A stretch of 64,000 nt of DNA from Ahaetulla prasina (GCF_028640845.1 NC_080542.1:149853298-149917297); one strand, 5' to 3'. Positions 53,215-64,000 are shown, numbered from the stretch's first letter. The notes: generated by a model from the letters alone, not told the origin. Numbers and translations are program-made.

Positions 53215-54080
53215 CAAAAATGCAGAATAAATTCATAAAATTTATTCCACATCCTGCAATATTTTGAGTCTTCTTTATCTTTAACTTTAAAGTTAATCTG
53301 TCCATTTCTGCACAATCCCAAGTTTTCCTAATTATGTCATCATCTGGTGGGGTGTTCACATTTTTCCAATATTTAGCATATGTAATTCTAGATGCCGTCA
53401 ACATATGTAACACTAAGTAGACGGTTGCTTTGTCATAACTTTGTGACAATATGCCTCAGAGGCACGTCTCTGGTCTGAACTCTATATGTTGCTCTGTTAT
53501 CATTTCTAGCCATTTATGAATTTTCTCCTAGTAACTCCTTCCTTTCTTATATTTCCACCACATGTGATGCCGGAGCCTGGTTGCATTTCCAACAAATGGC
53601 GGAGGAGTTCTTATACGTTTTGGCTAATTTTGTTGGCGGCAAATGCCACCTGTAGAACATTTTGTAAAGGTTTTCTTTATATGCTGCGGCCATCGTCAGT
53701 TTGTAGTTTCTCTCCCAAACTTTTAACCATTTTCTAATTCCATGACAGCGAAAAAATAGAGAAATAGAATTATATTTCTTTTTCTCTATATTTCTTTAAT
53801 GTGCCCTTATCTCCTCCAAAACAGCATATATTCTTGAGTAGATTTATTCCCTTTTCCTTCCACCAACACTGATTTTATAAAATCTCCCCATATTTCATTT
53901 TAATTGTTTGCTTTAATCATTCCTTTTTTAAATTTAATTTCTGTTGTTAATTTATCATTTATTGCCATGCTCCAAATTTCATTTATTACTTTGAATGTCC
54001 CAATTTCGTCCCCAGTATTTAGCCATTACTAATCTAGCTGCCATTATCAAGTTTACAATCATTTTTTTCTTTCATTTATA
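53215..54080 (-). pseudogene. L1 ORF2 C-terminal fragment, second subfamily
   Basis: Minus frame 53449-53216 contains YLVLHMLTASRITYAKYWKN and WDCAEMDRLTLKLK, an L1 ORF2 C-terminus distinct from the 16470 copy. Upstream (to 54080) are codons for the zinc-knuckle region (ICWKC-type) and further C-terminal L1 sequence with stops. It ends about 110 bp before the leader acceptor of the intact gene. Confidence 0.8.
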
Positions 54081-54227
54081 TCCCTTTCATTTATATCAGT
54101 GGGGGGAATGTGGCTTGTGCCCACATCCTGCATCCCCTCACAGACTCAACTGTCAGTATTTGCCTCCTCCAGATGTTTCTCCTCTCTTATAGGCCAGCAG
54201 AAGCATCTTCAATTGTAGGAGCCCAAC

Positions 54228-54324
54228 ATGGCCCTGGAAGAGGACACCATAGAGCTAGCAGCCCTGGGCCGCCCCTTCCAGCTGGGGACGTTGTACGACT
54301 GCCGCAAGGATGCCCTCATTCCAG
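54228..54324 (+). CDS. intact gene, coding exon 1
   Basis: ATG at 54228 in a good context (A at -3, G at +4). It encodes 32 residues with IELAALGRPFQLGTLYDCRK, the hallmark start of stonustoxin-like proteins. It ends ATTCCAG/GTAGGA in phase 1 and joins the next exon to give Pro-Gly-Ile-Thr-Leu-Trp. Copy 1 has no equivalent. Confidence 0.88.
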
Positions 54325-56972
54325 GTAGGAGCTGGAGGAGAGGCTGATGTGGGGAGGGGAGGAGGGAGAGAGGGGAGGAGGGAGGGAGAAAGGGACGAAG
54401 ACAGGCACAGCCATCAATGCACAGGCTAAGCCCAGGAACAGAGTTTATTTATTTATTTATTTATTTATTTTATTCGTCATAACAATATAACAATATATAT
54501 ATACAAGCGTTGCATAAAGGGTTATATAATATATGAACGTATATACGAGGAGAAACGAGGTACTAAAAACATATATATATACATAGGGGAAGAAACAGTA
54601 GGACAGGAACGGTAGGCACGTATGTGCTCTTATGCACGCCCCTTAGAGTCCTCTTAGGAAAGTGGTGAGGTCAACCGTGGACAGTTTTTGAATAAAGCCT
54701 TTGGGGTTATGAGAAGAAACTACAGAGTCAGGTAATGCATTCCAAGTATATACAATTCTGTTACAGAAATCGTGTTTTCTGCAATCTAAACTGGAGCGGT
54801 TGACATTGAGTTTAAATCTATTGGTAGCTCTTGTGATATTGTTATTGAAACTAAAAAAGTCATTGACAGGAAGGACATTACAACGGATGATTTTATATGC
54901 TAAACCCAGATCTTGTCAAAGGCGACGAAGTTCCAAGTTTTCTAGACCCAAGATATCAAGTCTGGTGGAATAAGGTATTTTATTAGTTTCGGAGGAGTGG
55001 AGAATTCTTCTCGTAAAATACCTTTGGACACGCTCAACTGTGTTGATGTCAGATATATGATATGGGTTCCAGACAGGAGAGCAGTAATCGAGAATTGGCC
55101 TAACAAATGTTTTATATGCTCTGGTCAGTAGCGTGGTGTTTTTTGAAAAGAAGCTACGTAAAATTAAGTTAACAACTCTTAGAGCCTTCTTAGCTATATA
55201 GTTGCAGTGGGCTTTGGAACTTAAATCGTTAGATATAAAAACTCCAAGGTCTTTGACAGGGTGGGGGTCATCTGCGAGGTAATGTCCATCAAGCATGTAC
55301 TTTGTGATTGGGTTCTTTCTTCCAATATGCAAGACTGAGCATTTACTGGTTGAGATTTGTAGTTGCCAAATTTTAGACCAAGCAGTTAGATGATCAAGGT
55401 CCTTTTGAATTGTGGATGTATTATCAGTGGTATTGAAAAGTTTGACATCATCAGCAAAGAGAACACAGTTACTTGAGATATGATTACAAAGATCATTTAT
55501 GTATATTATAAAGAGAGTAGGTCCAAGAACACTGCCTTGAGGAACACCACTCTTGACAGGAACAGGATTTGATTAGAGCATTACCAATTTTAACTATTTG
55601 TTGTCTGTTTGACAAAAAAGCAGATATCCAGTTGTGTAAGGGTCCTGAAATGCCATAGGATTTTAATTTTAGGAGAAGTTTATCATGTACTACTGAGTCA
55701 AAAGCTTTACAGAAGTCTATGTATATTGCATCTATTGATTTACCTAGATCAAGATTTGTAGTCCATAGGTTTTTACAGTGGAGAAGCTGCAAATTGCAAG
55801 ATAATTTTTTCCTGAAGCCAAATTGTTTATTTGAGAGAAGGTTGTGTATTTCTAAGTGTAAGGTAATGGATTGGTTGATGATAGATTCCATAACCTTGCA
55901 GGCGACGCAACATAGGGAGATTGGTCTGTAATTATCAACTAAGCTGGGGTCGCCTTTTTTGAAAACTGAAATGACTGTGGCTAGTGACCAGAGACTGGGA
56001 AGGGAACTGGTAGTAAAAGCTATATTAAAGATTATACTTAGGGGTTCTGCTAGATTACTAGAGAGTTTTTTTTAAAAATAAACACAAAGTCCATCAGGTC
56101 CAATGGATAGAGATGGCTTCAATTTACTTAGAGCTTTACCAACATTTTCTTCTGTAAAATCAACATTAGTTAAGTTGTCATGCTCGTTGCTTATACAATT
56201 AGGAAATGTGGGATGAGTGCCATCACTGTTGACAAAAACTGATGCAAAGAATTTGTTAAAGAGGTTTGCTCTAGTTACTTCATCATTGTATACATTGCCA
56301 TCAGTGTCTTTTAGTGGTGGCATGCATCTAGAGTTTTTAAGCTTGTTGTTGACAAAATTATAGAAGGCACGACTGGAATTTGTGCGCAGAAGATCCTCTT
56401 CTTGCTTGGTGTGGTAATTTGTGCATTCAGTTTTTATTTGGTTACATATAGATCTGTATCGAGTTGAGCTCCTGGACACACAGCCTGCTAGTAGCAGCTA
56501 GCTAAGTAGGACCTCCTAGCTGAGAACATGTATCCAACCCTGTGCCAAGGATGCGGTAGGACTGGCACTGATTAGCAAACACAGGGTGGGTTTCTTCCCC
56601 AGAAGCAAAGTCACTGAAATGGTTTGGAAAACAGCTAAAAAAGGAAGTCTAGGGTGCCCCCTAGAATGGTGACTTCAGGGCAGGGGTGAAATCTAAAAAA
56701 TTTCCCTACCGGTTCTGTGGGCGTGGCTTAATTGGTGGGCGTGGCTTGGTGATCAGATGGCTTGGTGGGCGTGGCCAATAACAATAAATAATAAAAATAA
56801 TAAACAAAGTATAAAAAAACAATAAGAGGTACCAAAAACCAACTTTCACACTTTACACACACACAACACAAAACAACTGACTCACACACAATGTAAAAGC
56901 AGCTGCACTTCACACTTCACACAGCCACAAAAAGCTCCAAAAACCAACTTTCACATTTTACACACACACAAC

Positions 56973-57011
<39 letters not shown>

Positions 57012-60000
57012 ATGCCACAACAGCTTTCTGAGATTTTGTGCGTTTGTGTAGTTAGAGTGAAACACTACAGAAACACACCAAATCTCAGAAAGCTGCACAA
57101 ATATTTTATTTTATTGTTTTATTTTATTTTATTTTATTTTATTGTGGACTTCAAATCCCAGAGTTCCTCAGCCAGCAAAGCCAGCCAGTTGATCACCGAG
57201 GAAATAGATTACCTGAGTGATTGATGCTGTCTGGCTGAAACTGAAACTGCTTTCGGGCTGTGGCCATGCGTTCCTCAGTAATCAGATAAGTGCCTTGGAA
57301 TCCCTACTCTTACTTGTAGAAAACATGTTTTCTACAAGTAAGAGTACAAGTAAGGTTCTGCTGTTTTTTACTTTTAAAGGCCTGTTTCGGCTGAAGCAAA
57401 ACCGGCTTTTAAAAGTAAAAAAAAACATCTCTGCAGATGGTGGGGCTCAGCAGAGGCAGGGGGGCGAGGCCAGGGATTTTTGCTATTGGTCCTCTGAACC
57501 AGCAACCGCCATCGCTACCGGATCGCGCGATCCCGTCCGATCCGGGAGTATTTCACCCCTGCTTCAGGGAGAGAATTCTGAAGCTGTGGTGCAGGTGATT
57601 GTGAACCCTTCATGAAAATACAGTTTCTCCAGGGAGATGGAGATCTTTCTCGAAATCAACAGATGCATAGCAATTCCCATTCCTCTCTACTCAGTCAAAA
57701 GCCTTTGAAGTTTTTCCTTGTTTTGCCAAACTGGCAGGAGTTTTCTCTGATGATGATTGGACAGAACAAATGAGGGAACCCTCCAGGGGGAAGATGCCTC
57801 TACTGTCCCACTTCTTTGAAGCTCCTCTATCCAGTTGCAGGTGTTCAATTTATGTCCGTGTTTTCTTCTGTTTTCTGCAGGCATCACCCTTTGGGATTAC
57901 GACTCTCTTCAGAAGGACCTGACCATCAAGCCTCAGCCCAAGACAGCAACTGCAATCATTGAATCCGACAGCATAGGTGACAAGGCGTCTGCCCTGGACA
58001 TCTCAGCCTCCCTCAAGGCCAGTTTCTTGGCGGGGCTGATTGAAGTGGGAGGGTCAGCAGAGTATCTTCATGACACCAAGAAGTCCAAGAAACAGGCCAG
58101 AGTCACCCTTCAGTACAAAACCACCACCAAGTATGAACAACTGACAATGAGCCATCTAGGAATCCAGAATGTCTCTCACCCAGCAGTCTTTGAGCAGGGC
58201 ACAGCCACCCACGTGGTCACCGCCATCCTCTATGGAGCCCAGGCTTTCTTTGTCTTTGACCGAGAAGTTTCTTCAACAGAGATGGTAAAAAATATAGAGG
58301 GAAATTTGCTTGCAACAATCAAGAAGGAAATATCTATCACAGGACAAGCAGATTTGAAGCTAAATGAAGAGGAGAAAGAGAATGCTCTGAAGTTCAGGTG
58401 CAAGTTCCATGGAGACTTTTCTTTGGAGAGAAATCCAGTGACCTTCCAAGATGCCATGAAAGTTTATACAACTCTACCAAAAAAGTTAGGTAAAGATGGG
58501 GAGAAGGCTGTGCCTATGAGGGTTTGGCTCTACCCTCTGACCAAACTAGACCTCAGAGCAGTTAAGATGGTCTGTGAGATCAGCCTAACTTTGATCTTTG
58601 ATGCTGAAAAGATCTTGGAGGAACTCAATGAAATTGAGATGCAAATCAATGATCTAGCCAACGATCCGATTGCCGAGACCTTCCCTGAGATCAAGAGGAA
58701 AATCCAGCAGTTTAAGGATCTGTGCAAGCAACACAGGCAGACTTTCCAGAAACAGCTGGCCAGAATGTTGCCTTCCATCCGGGGAGGAGGGCAGGAGGAA
58801 GGAACCCTGGCGGACCTGTTGACGTCCATCAACCAGTCGCCCTTCAATAGCCAAAGACTCCGTGAATTTCTGGACACCAAGAAAAGAGAAATTAACTTTG
58901 TGAAATCTTATCTGACCATTCTAAGTAAAATACAAGTTATCTCGTCTCAAAACAAGCTGGAAGAAATAGTTCTGGACCCTCAAAATGTATACGTGGTCGC
59001 CTTTATATTCACTTCTTTACATGAAGAGGAGCCATTTCTGTTGAGTTTACAGGACCGGCTTCAGGAGCAATTCTTGCAAGAATCAGTGAAGTCCACAAGG
59101 TTCCATCCTGAGGTGAAGAAAGGCCTGGCCTGGTTTGAGTACAAGGAGACAACCCACAATGCGCGACAGGCTGCCAAATCCATCAAAGACTTTTTCAGCG
59201 TCAATCAATCCAATGAGAAGATCCGCTTTGTTGTGGCCTCACTCCCAGATGCGGACATCCCAGGAGCCTCAATATACCTTTATGAAGATGGAGAACTGGT
59301 CAGCAAGAACTTTGAGTTGCCCTCAAAACCTCTCCCTCTCCTGATCAGTAAACTGAGACACGACAGCATTCAGCTGAAGTTTCAACCAGCTGAATATGGA
59401 AAGGCTGCAATCTCCAACTATCTGGTAGAGTACAAGGTTGCAGGGGAAGAAAAATGGAAGACTGTGAGGACAAAGGACGCTGGGGAGACGTTCCTGCTGA
59501 AAGATCTGAATCCAAACATAGCCTATCTATTCTATTATGTTGCTTGTTACAAGCCAGGCCTTAATAAATCCAGTGACCTGAGCCCACCGATAAAGACCCT
59601 TCCCACCAGCCCTCCTGAGAAATTAAGAATGGTCACTGCAGCATCTTCTGTCATCTCTGTGGCCTGGATGAGTCCCAGCATCGTTGCCTCAGGAGTTGTG
59701 GTCAAGGAGTACAAGGTGGAGTACAGAACGGTGGAGGCTGGAGCTGGGAAGGACCAATGGACTGAAAAAAGGACTGGGAGGAAAATAGAGTTTTATCCCA
59801 TTGAAGGTCTGAAACCTCAGACAACGTATAAAATACGAGTGTCAGCCGTGTGTGATAATGGAGTTCTGAGTGTTCCCAGCAAGGCGGTGAAGATCTCCAC
59901 ATCACCGGAGGAAGAAAGTGTAGGCAACATAGCCACCCAGTTCCTTCAGAAAAGCTCCTTGGTGGAGGACAGACAGCCATTAGTGTTTGCCCTTCCTGTT

Positions 60001-61790
60001 GAGAAGGTCTCCTCAGATGCCTCCATATCATATCTCATGTACCAGCTTGGAAAGGAGAACCTGGAAGTGCCCAACAAAGTGATCCTGGTGATGGGAGCAA
60101 CAGGATGTGGGAAAACCACTCTGATCAATGGGATGATCAATTATATCCTGGGTGTCCAGTGGGAAGATAATTTCAGATTCAAACTCATTCATGAAACCTC
60201 CCAGAGAAGAGAAGCTGGAAGCAGGACGTCTGAAGTCAGAGCCTACGTGGTGAACCATCAGAAGGGCTTCCGAATTCCCTATTCTCTCACCATCATTGAC
60301 ACGCCAGGATTTGGAGGCACAAGAGATGCAGAGCAAGACAAACTGGTTGAGGAGCAGCTCCTGGAGTTTTTTTCCACCCCAGGGGGCATTGACCATGTGG
60401 ATGCCATCTGCTTGGTGGCCCAGGCCTTCCTTGCCCATTCAACTCACATCCAAAAACATGTCTTTGATTCCATGCTCTCCATGTTGGGAAAAGACCTGAA
60501 GGAAAACATCCAACTCCTCATCACCTTTGCGGATGGGGGGACCCCACCTGTCCTGGAGGCCCTCAAGAAGGCTGACTTGCCACATGCTAAGAATGAGTCA
60601 GGAATCTGTGCGCACTTCAGATTCAACCATTCAGCCCTCTTTGCTAACCAAGAAAACAGAGGAAGCCACAATACTGTTTCTGGAATGTTCTGGAAAATGA
60701 GCACTGAGAGCATGAAGAATTTCATCGACTCATTAAAGATGCTGGAAACCAAAAGTTTAACCTTGACCATGGAGGTCCTCAAGGAACGTCAGGAGCTGGA
60801 AGCTGCTCTTAGAAGACCTCCCCCTCCTAAGGTTGAACAGGTGCATCCAAATTGTTTCCAGATCAGTATTGATCCAGTAGCCATCGGGAAGATTTCTGTT
60901 TCCAGGTATCAGGTGGAATATCGGATTGCAGGAGATAATTGGAAAAATCTCAATGCAAAAGACTCTCAGGATCAATTCACCCTGGAAGATGTCCACCCAA
61001 ATCTTCAGTACCAGTTCCGATATGCAGCTGTGACTCCAGGAGGGCTTGGTCAATGGAGCGAAGCGATCACTTGCATCTGTCCCACAAGAAGGCCTGCTGA
61101 GGTAAGTTGACACCTTCTTTGGAAGAGGAAAGAGGTGGGGGGGAAGAGGAGGAGGAGGAAGAGGAGTAGTAGTAGAATAGTTTGACACCTCCTGTACGGT
61201 TCGTCCTTGGGAATCTCTGCCCCCTCCCCTAACTCCAGGGTCTAAAGCTTCCTGAAATCTGGGTCAGCAGAGAGACTCCCAGAATCCTTGCTTATCTGGT
61301 TTATACCTTGCACAGTTTGCAAAGTGAGTCAACCATGACAGATAAGGCTGTGGGTGATGAGCAATAGAGGCAGGTCTACGAGCTCATGGTGCCATTTTGG
61401 AGAATGGAGGGAGCTACCACATGTATGAGGTCCATCCTATGGAATGTCATAGATGGGAACAGGGCTGAGCAGGAGCACCACTCAGGGGGAACCTGTTGGA
61501 AAGGGCCACATCTGATCTAAGGGAGCTACGTTGGGGGCGGAGAAAAGTCTGATCTGCTTGGGTCTGTCAAGGTGGCTGGAGGGCAGGGTCTTTCGGGGCC
61601 TCCCTGAATGTCTGTTTCACAAAGCCTCAATTGTGGAAGGGGCAATTGAGCCAGCCCACACACTCCTGTGCTGGGATGTCCAGCTGAGCATCCTCAGAGG
61701 TAAAACCCCAAAAGAGCCTCACTTGGGGCCCACTTGCTAGAGAAACAAAGGGGAGAAGTGGGAGCATCTTATACAAAGAAGTGAGAAGTC

Positions 61791-61830
<40 letters not shown>

Positions 61831-63475
61831 ACATGGGGCAGGGGGTTATTTTGCCTCCTCCTTTTCAGGAGGAAGATTCTTTGAAGGTTCTCTGCTCTGG
61901 AGTCTCTTCCGAGTTTGTGTGTGGAACTGAGACAGAAGAAATAACAATTTGCCCCATCCTTAAATCAGCCAGTGGAGAAGCCCAAAGTTCAAGGCTTCTT
62001 CCACAGGTTTAGCAGAAATTGAGGTGACCTTCCCAAAATGTGTGTGTGGAGGGGTCCTTGCACTCCCCACTCAGGGTGGAGAGCCAAGGTGGGGGGAGGT
62101 TCCCAAGGGGCAAAACTCGGTGGGGGTGGGGGAGGGTATGGGTGCAAACTAGCATTCTCAGAAAAGGCTGCTTGCCCAGGACTGCAGGAGATGCAGGAAA
62201 GAGCCCCCACCAGGAAGGATTTGATTCAGACGGCCTTGGAGGGGCAGCTGGGAGGCCAAGGAGGAGACTGGGGTGGTCAGGGGGGAACCTGGAGGAAGAT
62301 GACTTGGGGCAACCCTGGGCGACCCTTGGAGACAACCTGGAGCTGCAACAGGAGCAGCTAAAGCCCCAGAAAACCAGGGTCTTTCGAGAATGGAGCCAAC
62401 TGTGGGGCGCTGCCAGCTTTGGACACCAACCCTCCCCTCCTGTAACCCCCAAAAGGAACATTTCCAAGAATTGAACAGGTGCATAAAAAGGGGGGTGGCA
62501 TTTGGGAAAGATCAGATGGGTCAGCTTCACGAGCAGTGAGGAGGGGTTGGCTCTTTTTTTAACCCCCCTCCAATTCCTCTGTTTGTCTTCTGGGGGAGGC
62601 GAGTTGCTGGCAACCTCCGAGCAAGACCACCTCTCCTTTGGCTGACTCTGTTTTGCTTTTTATCCAGGAATCCCAGGTTTTGTATTGTGCAACGTGTCTG
62701 GAAATGGCTGGAGGCATCCAAGGTAAAGTATTGGCCCCTGAGGGTACAATGTGGGGTACAATGGAAGTCACTGTTGGAGGGAGAAGCTATGATGGCCGTA
62801 CGCTGCTGACTGTGTCTCCTTTTTCTCTCCTCTCCCCTTTTGGTTGAAGGGCCTGAACGGAGGATCGTCCTAGTGGGCAAAACTGGAAATGGGAAAAGTG
62901 CGACAGGAAACACAATCCTAGGAAGCAAAGTCTTTGAGTTTGGGCGGTCACTTCGGTCAGTAACAGAAGCATGCCAAAAGGAAGAGGCGCAGCTGAACGG
63001 CAGGAAGGTTGTGGTTGTTGATACACCTAGCTTTTTCCACACCAGCCGTTCAAACACAGATATTACTGCAGAAGTGAGCAAGTGCATAAAATTTTGCACC
63101 CCAGGTCCTCACGTCATTCTGCAGGTGATGCGTCTTGGCCGTTTCACCCAGAATGAGAAGGACACGGCTCAGCTGATCAAAGAGAGTATTGGCCTTAAAG
63201 CCAAGAATTACATCATCTTCTTGTTCACCCGCAAAGATTACCTGGAAGGTGACTCACTTGAAAACTTCATATCTGTCCAAGATGAAAACCTGAAGGAATA
63301 TATGGCTGAATGTGGGAACCGATACCTGGCTTTCAACAATGAGGCCAAAGGAGCAGAACAAAAGGCTCAGGTGGCCAAACTGATGGCCATGATTGATGAT
63401 CTGGTGCACATGAACAAATATGCTCCTTGTTACACAGAAGACATGATGAACTTCAATGAAACCCATAACTTATGA
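54228..63475 (+). CDS. SNTX-like, FN3, P-loop GTPase and GIMAP fusion gene (intact copy)
   Basis: Coding exons: 54228-54324, 57881-61101, 62668-62722, 62850-63475; about 1332 residues. Approximate domains are: 1-265 SNTX-type (MACPF/perforin-related fold in the family) region; 277-380 FAT-like helices; 383-515 thioredoxin-like; 518-605 and 609-707 FN3; 755-975 P-loop GTPase (GATGCGKT at 771-778, IDTPGFGG at 838-845); 1013-1105 FN3; 1127-1332 GIMAP/AIG1 GTPase (GKTGNGKS at about 1134-1141, FTRKD as G4). The first three regions match stonustoxin-like proteins in order and size. The PRY-SPRY end usual in fish toxins is replaced by FN3 and GTPase domains. No signal peptide and no membrane segment is evident, so a cytosolic protein is likely. 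Function is unknown; a role in cell-autonomous immunity is inference from GIMAP relatives. All splice junctions keep frame and are conserved in copy 1 where present. Confidence 0.85.
54440..56470 (-). pseudogene. family A LINE in intron 1
   Basis: Minus strand: frame 56479-56072 precedes the polymerase (FLRTNSSRAFYNFVNNKL-like and LKPSLSIGPDGLCVYF). 55891-55493 has the fingers and palm (NKQFGFRKKLSC, DAIYIDFCKAFDSVVH). FADD-box codons lie near 55440. 55332-54916 has the thumb (DDPHPVKDLGVFIS, IERVQRYFTRR). The tail is (TTTA)n at 54441-54475. The endonuclease is absent and several frameshifts are present. Confidence 0.88.
56681..57561 (+). mobile_element. non-autonomous hAT element, 881 bp, with perfect 8-bp target duplication
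   Basis: Ends CAGGGGTGAAAT (left) and ATTTCACCCCTG (right) are perfect 12-bp inverted repeats. CTTCAGGG flanks both sides (56673-56680 and 57562-57569); an exact 8-bp duplication is diagnostic of hAT. Inside are a (CA)n run (56960-57009), an inverted pair CAGCTTTCTGAGATTT / AAATCTCAGAAAGCTG (57019 and 57081) and an (ATTTT)n run (57105-57142). No transposase frame. The left part contains the GTGGGCGTGGCTTGGTG motif expanded in the 26493 copy. Confidence 0.95.
57881..61101 (+). CDS. intact gene, exon 2 (3221 nt)
   Basis: One very long exon carries all domains from the SNTX region to the third FN3. It starts after TTTTCTGCAG in phase 1 and ends GCTGAG/GTAAGT in phase 0; an in-frame TGA at 61108 would stop any unspliced reading. 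The FAT-like part contains LPSIRGGGQEEGTLADLL. The thioredoxin-like part lacks a CxxC. FN3 domains two and three carry the usual YKVEYRTV / YQVEYRIA strands and GLKPQTTYKIRVSAV-type loops. The central GTPase has G1 and G3 motifs; its G4 is unclear (LLITFADGGTPP). Confidence 0.88.
61102..62667 (+). other. intron 2 of the intact gene
   Basis: Contains unassigned sequence with GGA-rich runs (61127-61165), a (GT)n microsatellite (61793-61826), a candidate cassette exon (61869-62006) and the 600-bp end shared with copy 1. Confidence 0.8.
61869..62006 (+). other. candidate cassette exon, 138 nt, phase 0-0
   Basis: Preceded by a pyrimidine-rich acceptor (TTGCCTCCTCCTTTTCAG) and followed by CCACAG/GTTTAG. 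The 46 codons are open in the phase that both neighbouring junctions require, so inclusion would lengthen the protein without changing frame. The encoded peptide is acidic and serine-rich and matches nothing I know. The donor is weak (GTTTAG), and copy 1 lacks this region, so evolutionary support is missing. Confidence 0.3.
62668..62722 (+). CDS. intact gene, exon 3 (55 nt)
   Basis: Acceptor GCTTTTTATCCAG; donor CAAG/GTAAAG. Encodes 18 residues linking FN3 and GIMAP. Identical length and phase in copy 1 (25095-25149) support it as a real exon despite its small size. Confidence 0.85.
62850..63475 (+). CDS. intact gene, exon 4: GIMAP/AIG1 GTPase domain
   Basis: Starts after TTGGTTGAAG, ends TGA 63473-63475, 207 codons. 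G1 is GKTGNGKSATGNTILG; the AIG1-typical conserved box with QVMRLGRFTQNEK follows; G4 is FLFTRKD. The G3 motif reads DTPS where GIMAPs normally have DTPG. The domain lacks the long C-terminal coiled or membrane extension of many GIMAPs. By itself it would look like a short GIMAP gene, but the exon phases and the duplicated structure tie it to the SNTX/FN3 exons. A separate transcript from this exon cannot be excluded. Confidence 0.85.
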
Positions 63476-63499
63476 TTGTTTCCCTTTCCATCAAAGAAC

Positions 63500-64000
63500 A
63501 GAAAGTCTCTCTACTTAGGTTTTTTTTTGTTTCATTTTTTTTGTTTCATTTTTGTTTCAAATGATACCGGTACTTAAGAATGATATCAAATTTCAGGAAT
63601 GGCAAAAGGGGGTTAATAACTTTGTATGGATGGGCAAAAAACCAAGAATAAAATTAAAAATAATGCAGGATACAAGGGAAAGGGGGGGTCTTAAAATGCC
63701 TAATTTAAAATTGTATTATGAAGCAGTTGTCTTATCATTAATTACTGATTGGATTAATTTAACTGAGGAAAGAGTTTTGAATATAGAAGGTTATGGTTTG
63801 TTATATGGGTGGCATGCCTATTTATTATATGATAAGAAAGTAGATAAAATATTTAAAAATAATATAATTAGAAATGCATTATTGAGGGTGTGGAGGAAAT
63901 ATCAATATAAATTAGATGGAAAGATTCCAATATGGGCAATCCCGAGACACATGATAGAAAATATATATATCAAAAGATGGAGGTAGTTACCTATAAAGAA
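63500..64000 (+). pseudogene. L1 ORF2 C-terminal fragment downstream of the intact gene, running off the window
   Basis: After T-rich DNA (63518-63556), frame 63552-63986 matches L1 ORF2 (WQKGVNNFVWMGKKPRIKLK, RERGGLKMPNLKLYYEAVVL, WINLTEERVLNIEGYGLLYG), the same region as 17452-17877 on the other strand. It is open to the right edge, so its full extent is unknown. Confidence 0.9.

Larger units (their letters stand above)
54325..57880 (+). other. intron 1 of the intact gene, filled by a LINE and a hAT element
   Basis: Holds a minus-strand family A LINE (54440-56470), an unassigned segment (56471-56680), a hAT element (56681-57561) and a short unassigned end with a TTTTCTTCTGTTTTCTGCAG acceptor at 57880. 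Confidence 0.8.

Noticed and set aside
54228..58600. Calling the gene a venom toxin
   Set aside because: SNTX-like regions occur in many non-venom vertebrate proteins; no signal peptide is seen and the rest of the protein is GTPase and FN3. Homology alone does not support a toxin function.
62840..63475. A separate single-exon GIMAP gene
   Set aside because: The phase of the acceptor, the small upstream exon and the same structure in copy 1 indicate it is the last exon of the fusion gene, although a separate transcript is not excluded.

Overview
The window is nuclear DNA from a vertebrate, most likely a squamate reptile and probably a snake. It has intron-containing genes with GT/AG splice sites. 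Its repeats are CR1-, L2- and L1-type LINEs, tRNA-derived SINEs, hAT-type MITEs and Ty3/gypsy elements. One LINE family ends in (ATTCT)n, a tail type I recall being described from snakes. The organism call rests on repeat style and was not checked against a database.

The host content is one segmentally duplicated gene. The intact copy (54228-63475, +) has four coding exons and encodes about 1332 residues. Domain order is: stonustoxin-like (SNTX/perforin-related) N-terminus, FAT-like helical region, thioredoxin-like region, two fibronectin III (FN3) domains, a P-loop GTPase, a third FN3 domain, and a C-terminal GIMAP/AIG1 GTPase. The older copy (about 21990-25878, +) is a pseudogene. It lost its first exon and SNTX region where an L1 lies, carries a frameshift, and has lost the Walker A lysine of the GIMAP domain. 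Upstream blocks 14460-15475 and 50600-52725 belong to the same duplication.

Almost everything else is repeats. Left to right: a 1.7-kb 25-bp minisatellite; an inverted duplication (arms 2690-3510 and 12740-13085) enclosing LINE and gypsy relics; a tandem array of LINE 5' modules with purine tracts and a 79-bp GC-rich array (5.0-10.1 kb); SINE, solo LTR and CR1 debris; a nearly complete L1 (16.2-22 kb, -); and pseudogene copy 1. Then comes a 26-41 kb mosaic in which a twice-recombined LINE composite recurs, holding a young gypsy element (33481-38019) nested in an L1 fragment that is nested in the LINE. An L2-like LINE (41643-46195) splits another family A LINE, which is followed by more family A copies and the intact host gene, with LINE and hAT insertions in its introns.

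Names used below: 'family A' = CR1-group LINE ending in a TTTATT-rich/TGTGACAAAATAAATAAA tail; 'family B' = L2-like LINE whose 3' end is CCGCCCTGAGTCC...GGGCGGTATAAA; 'family C' = L1; 'family D' = LINE related to Rex1/L2 ending in (ATTCT)n. Clade names are by motif resemblance only.
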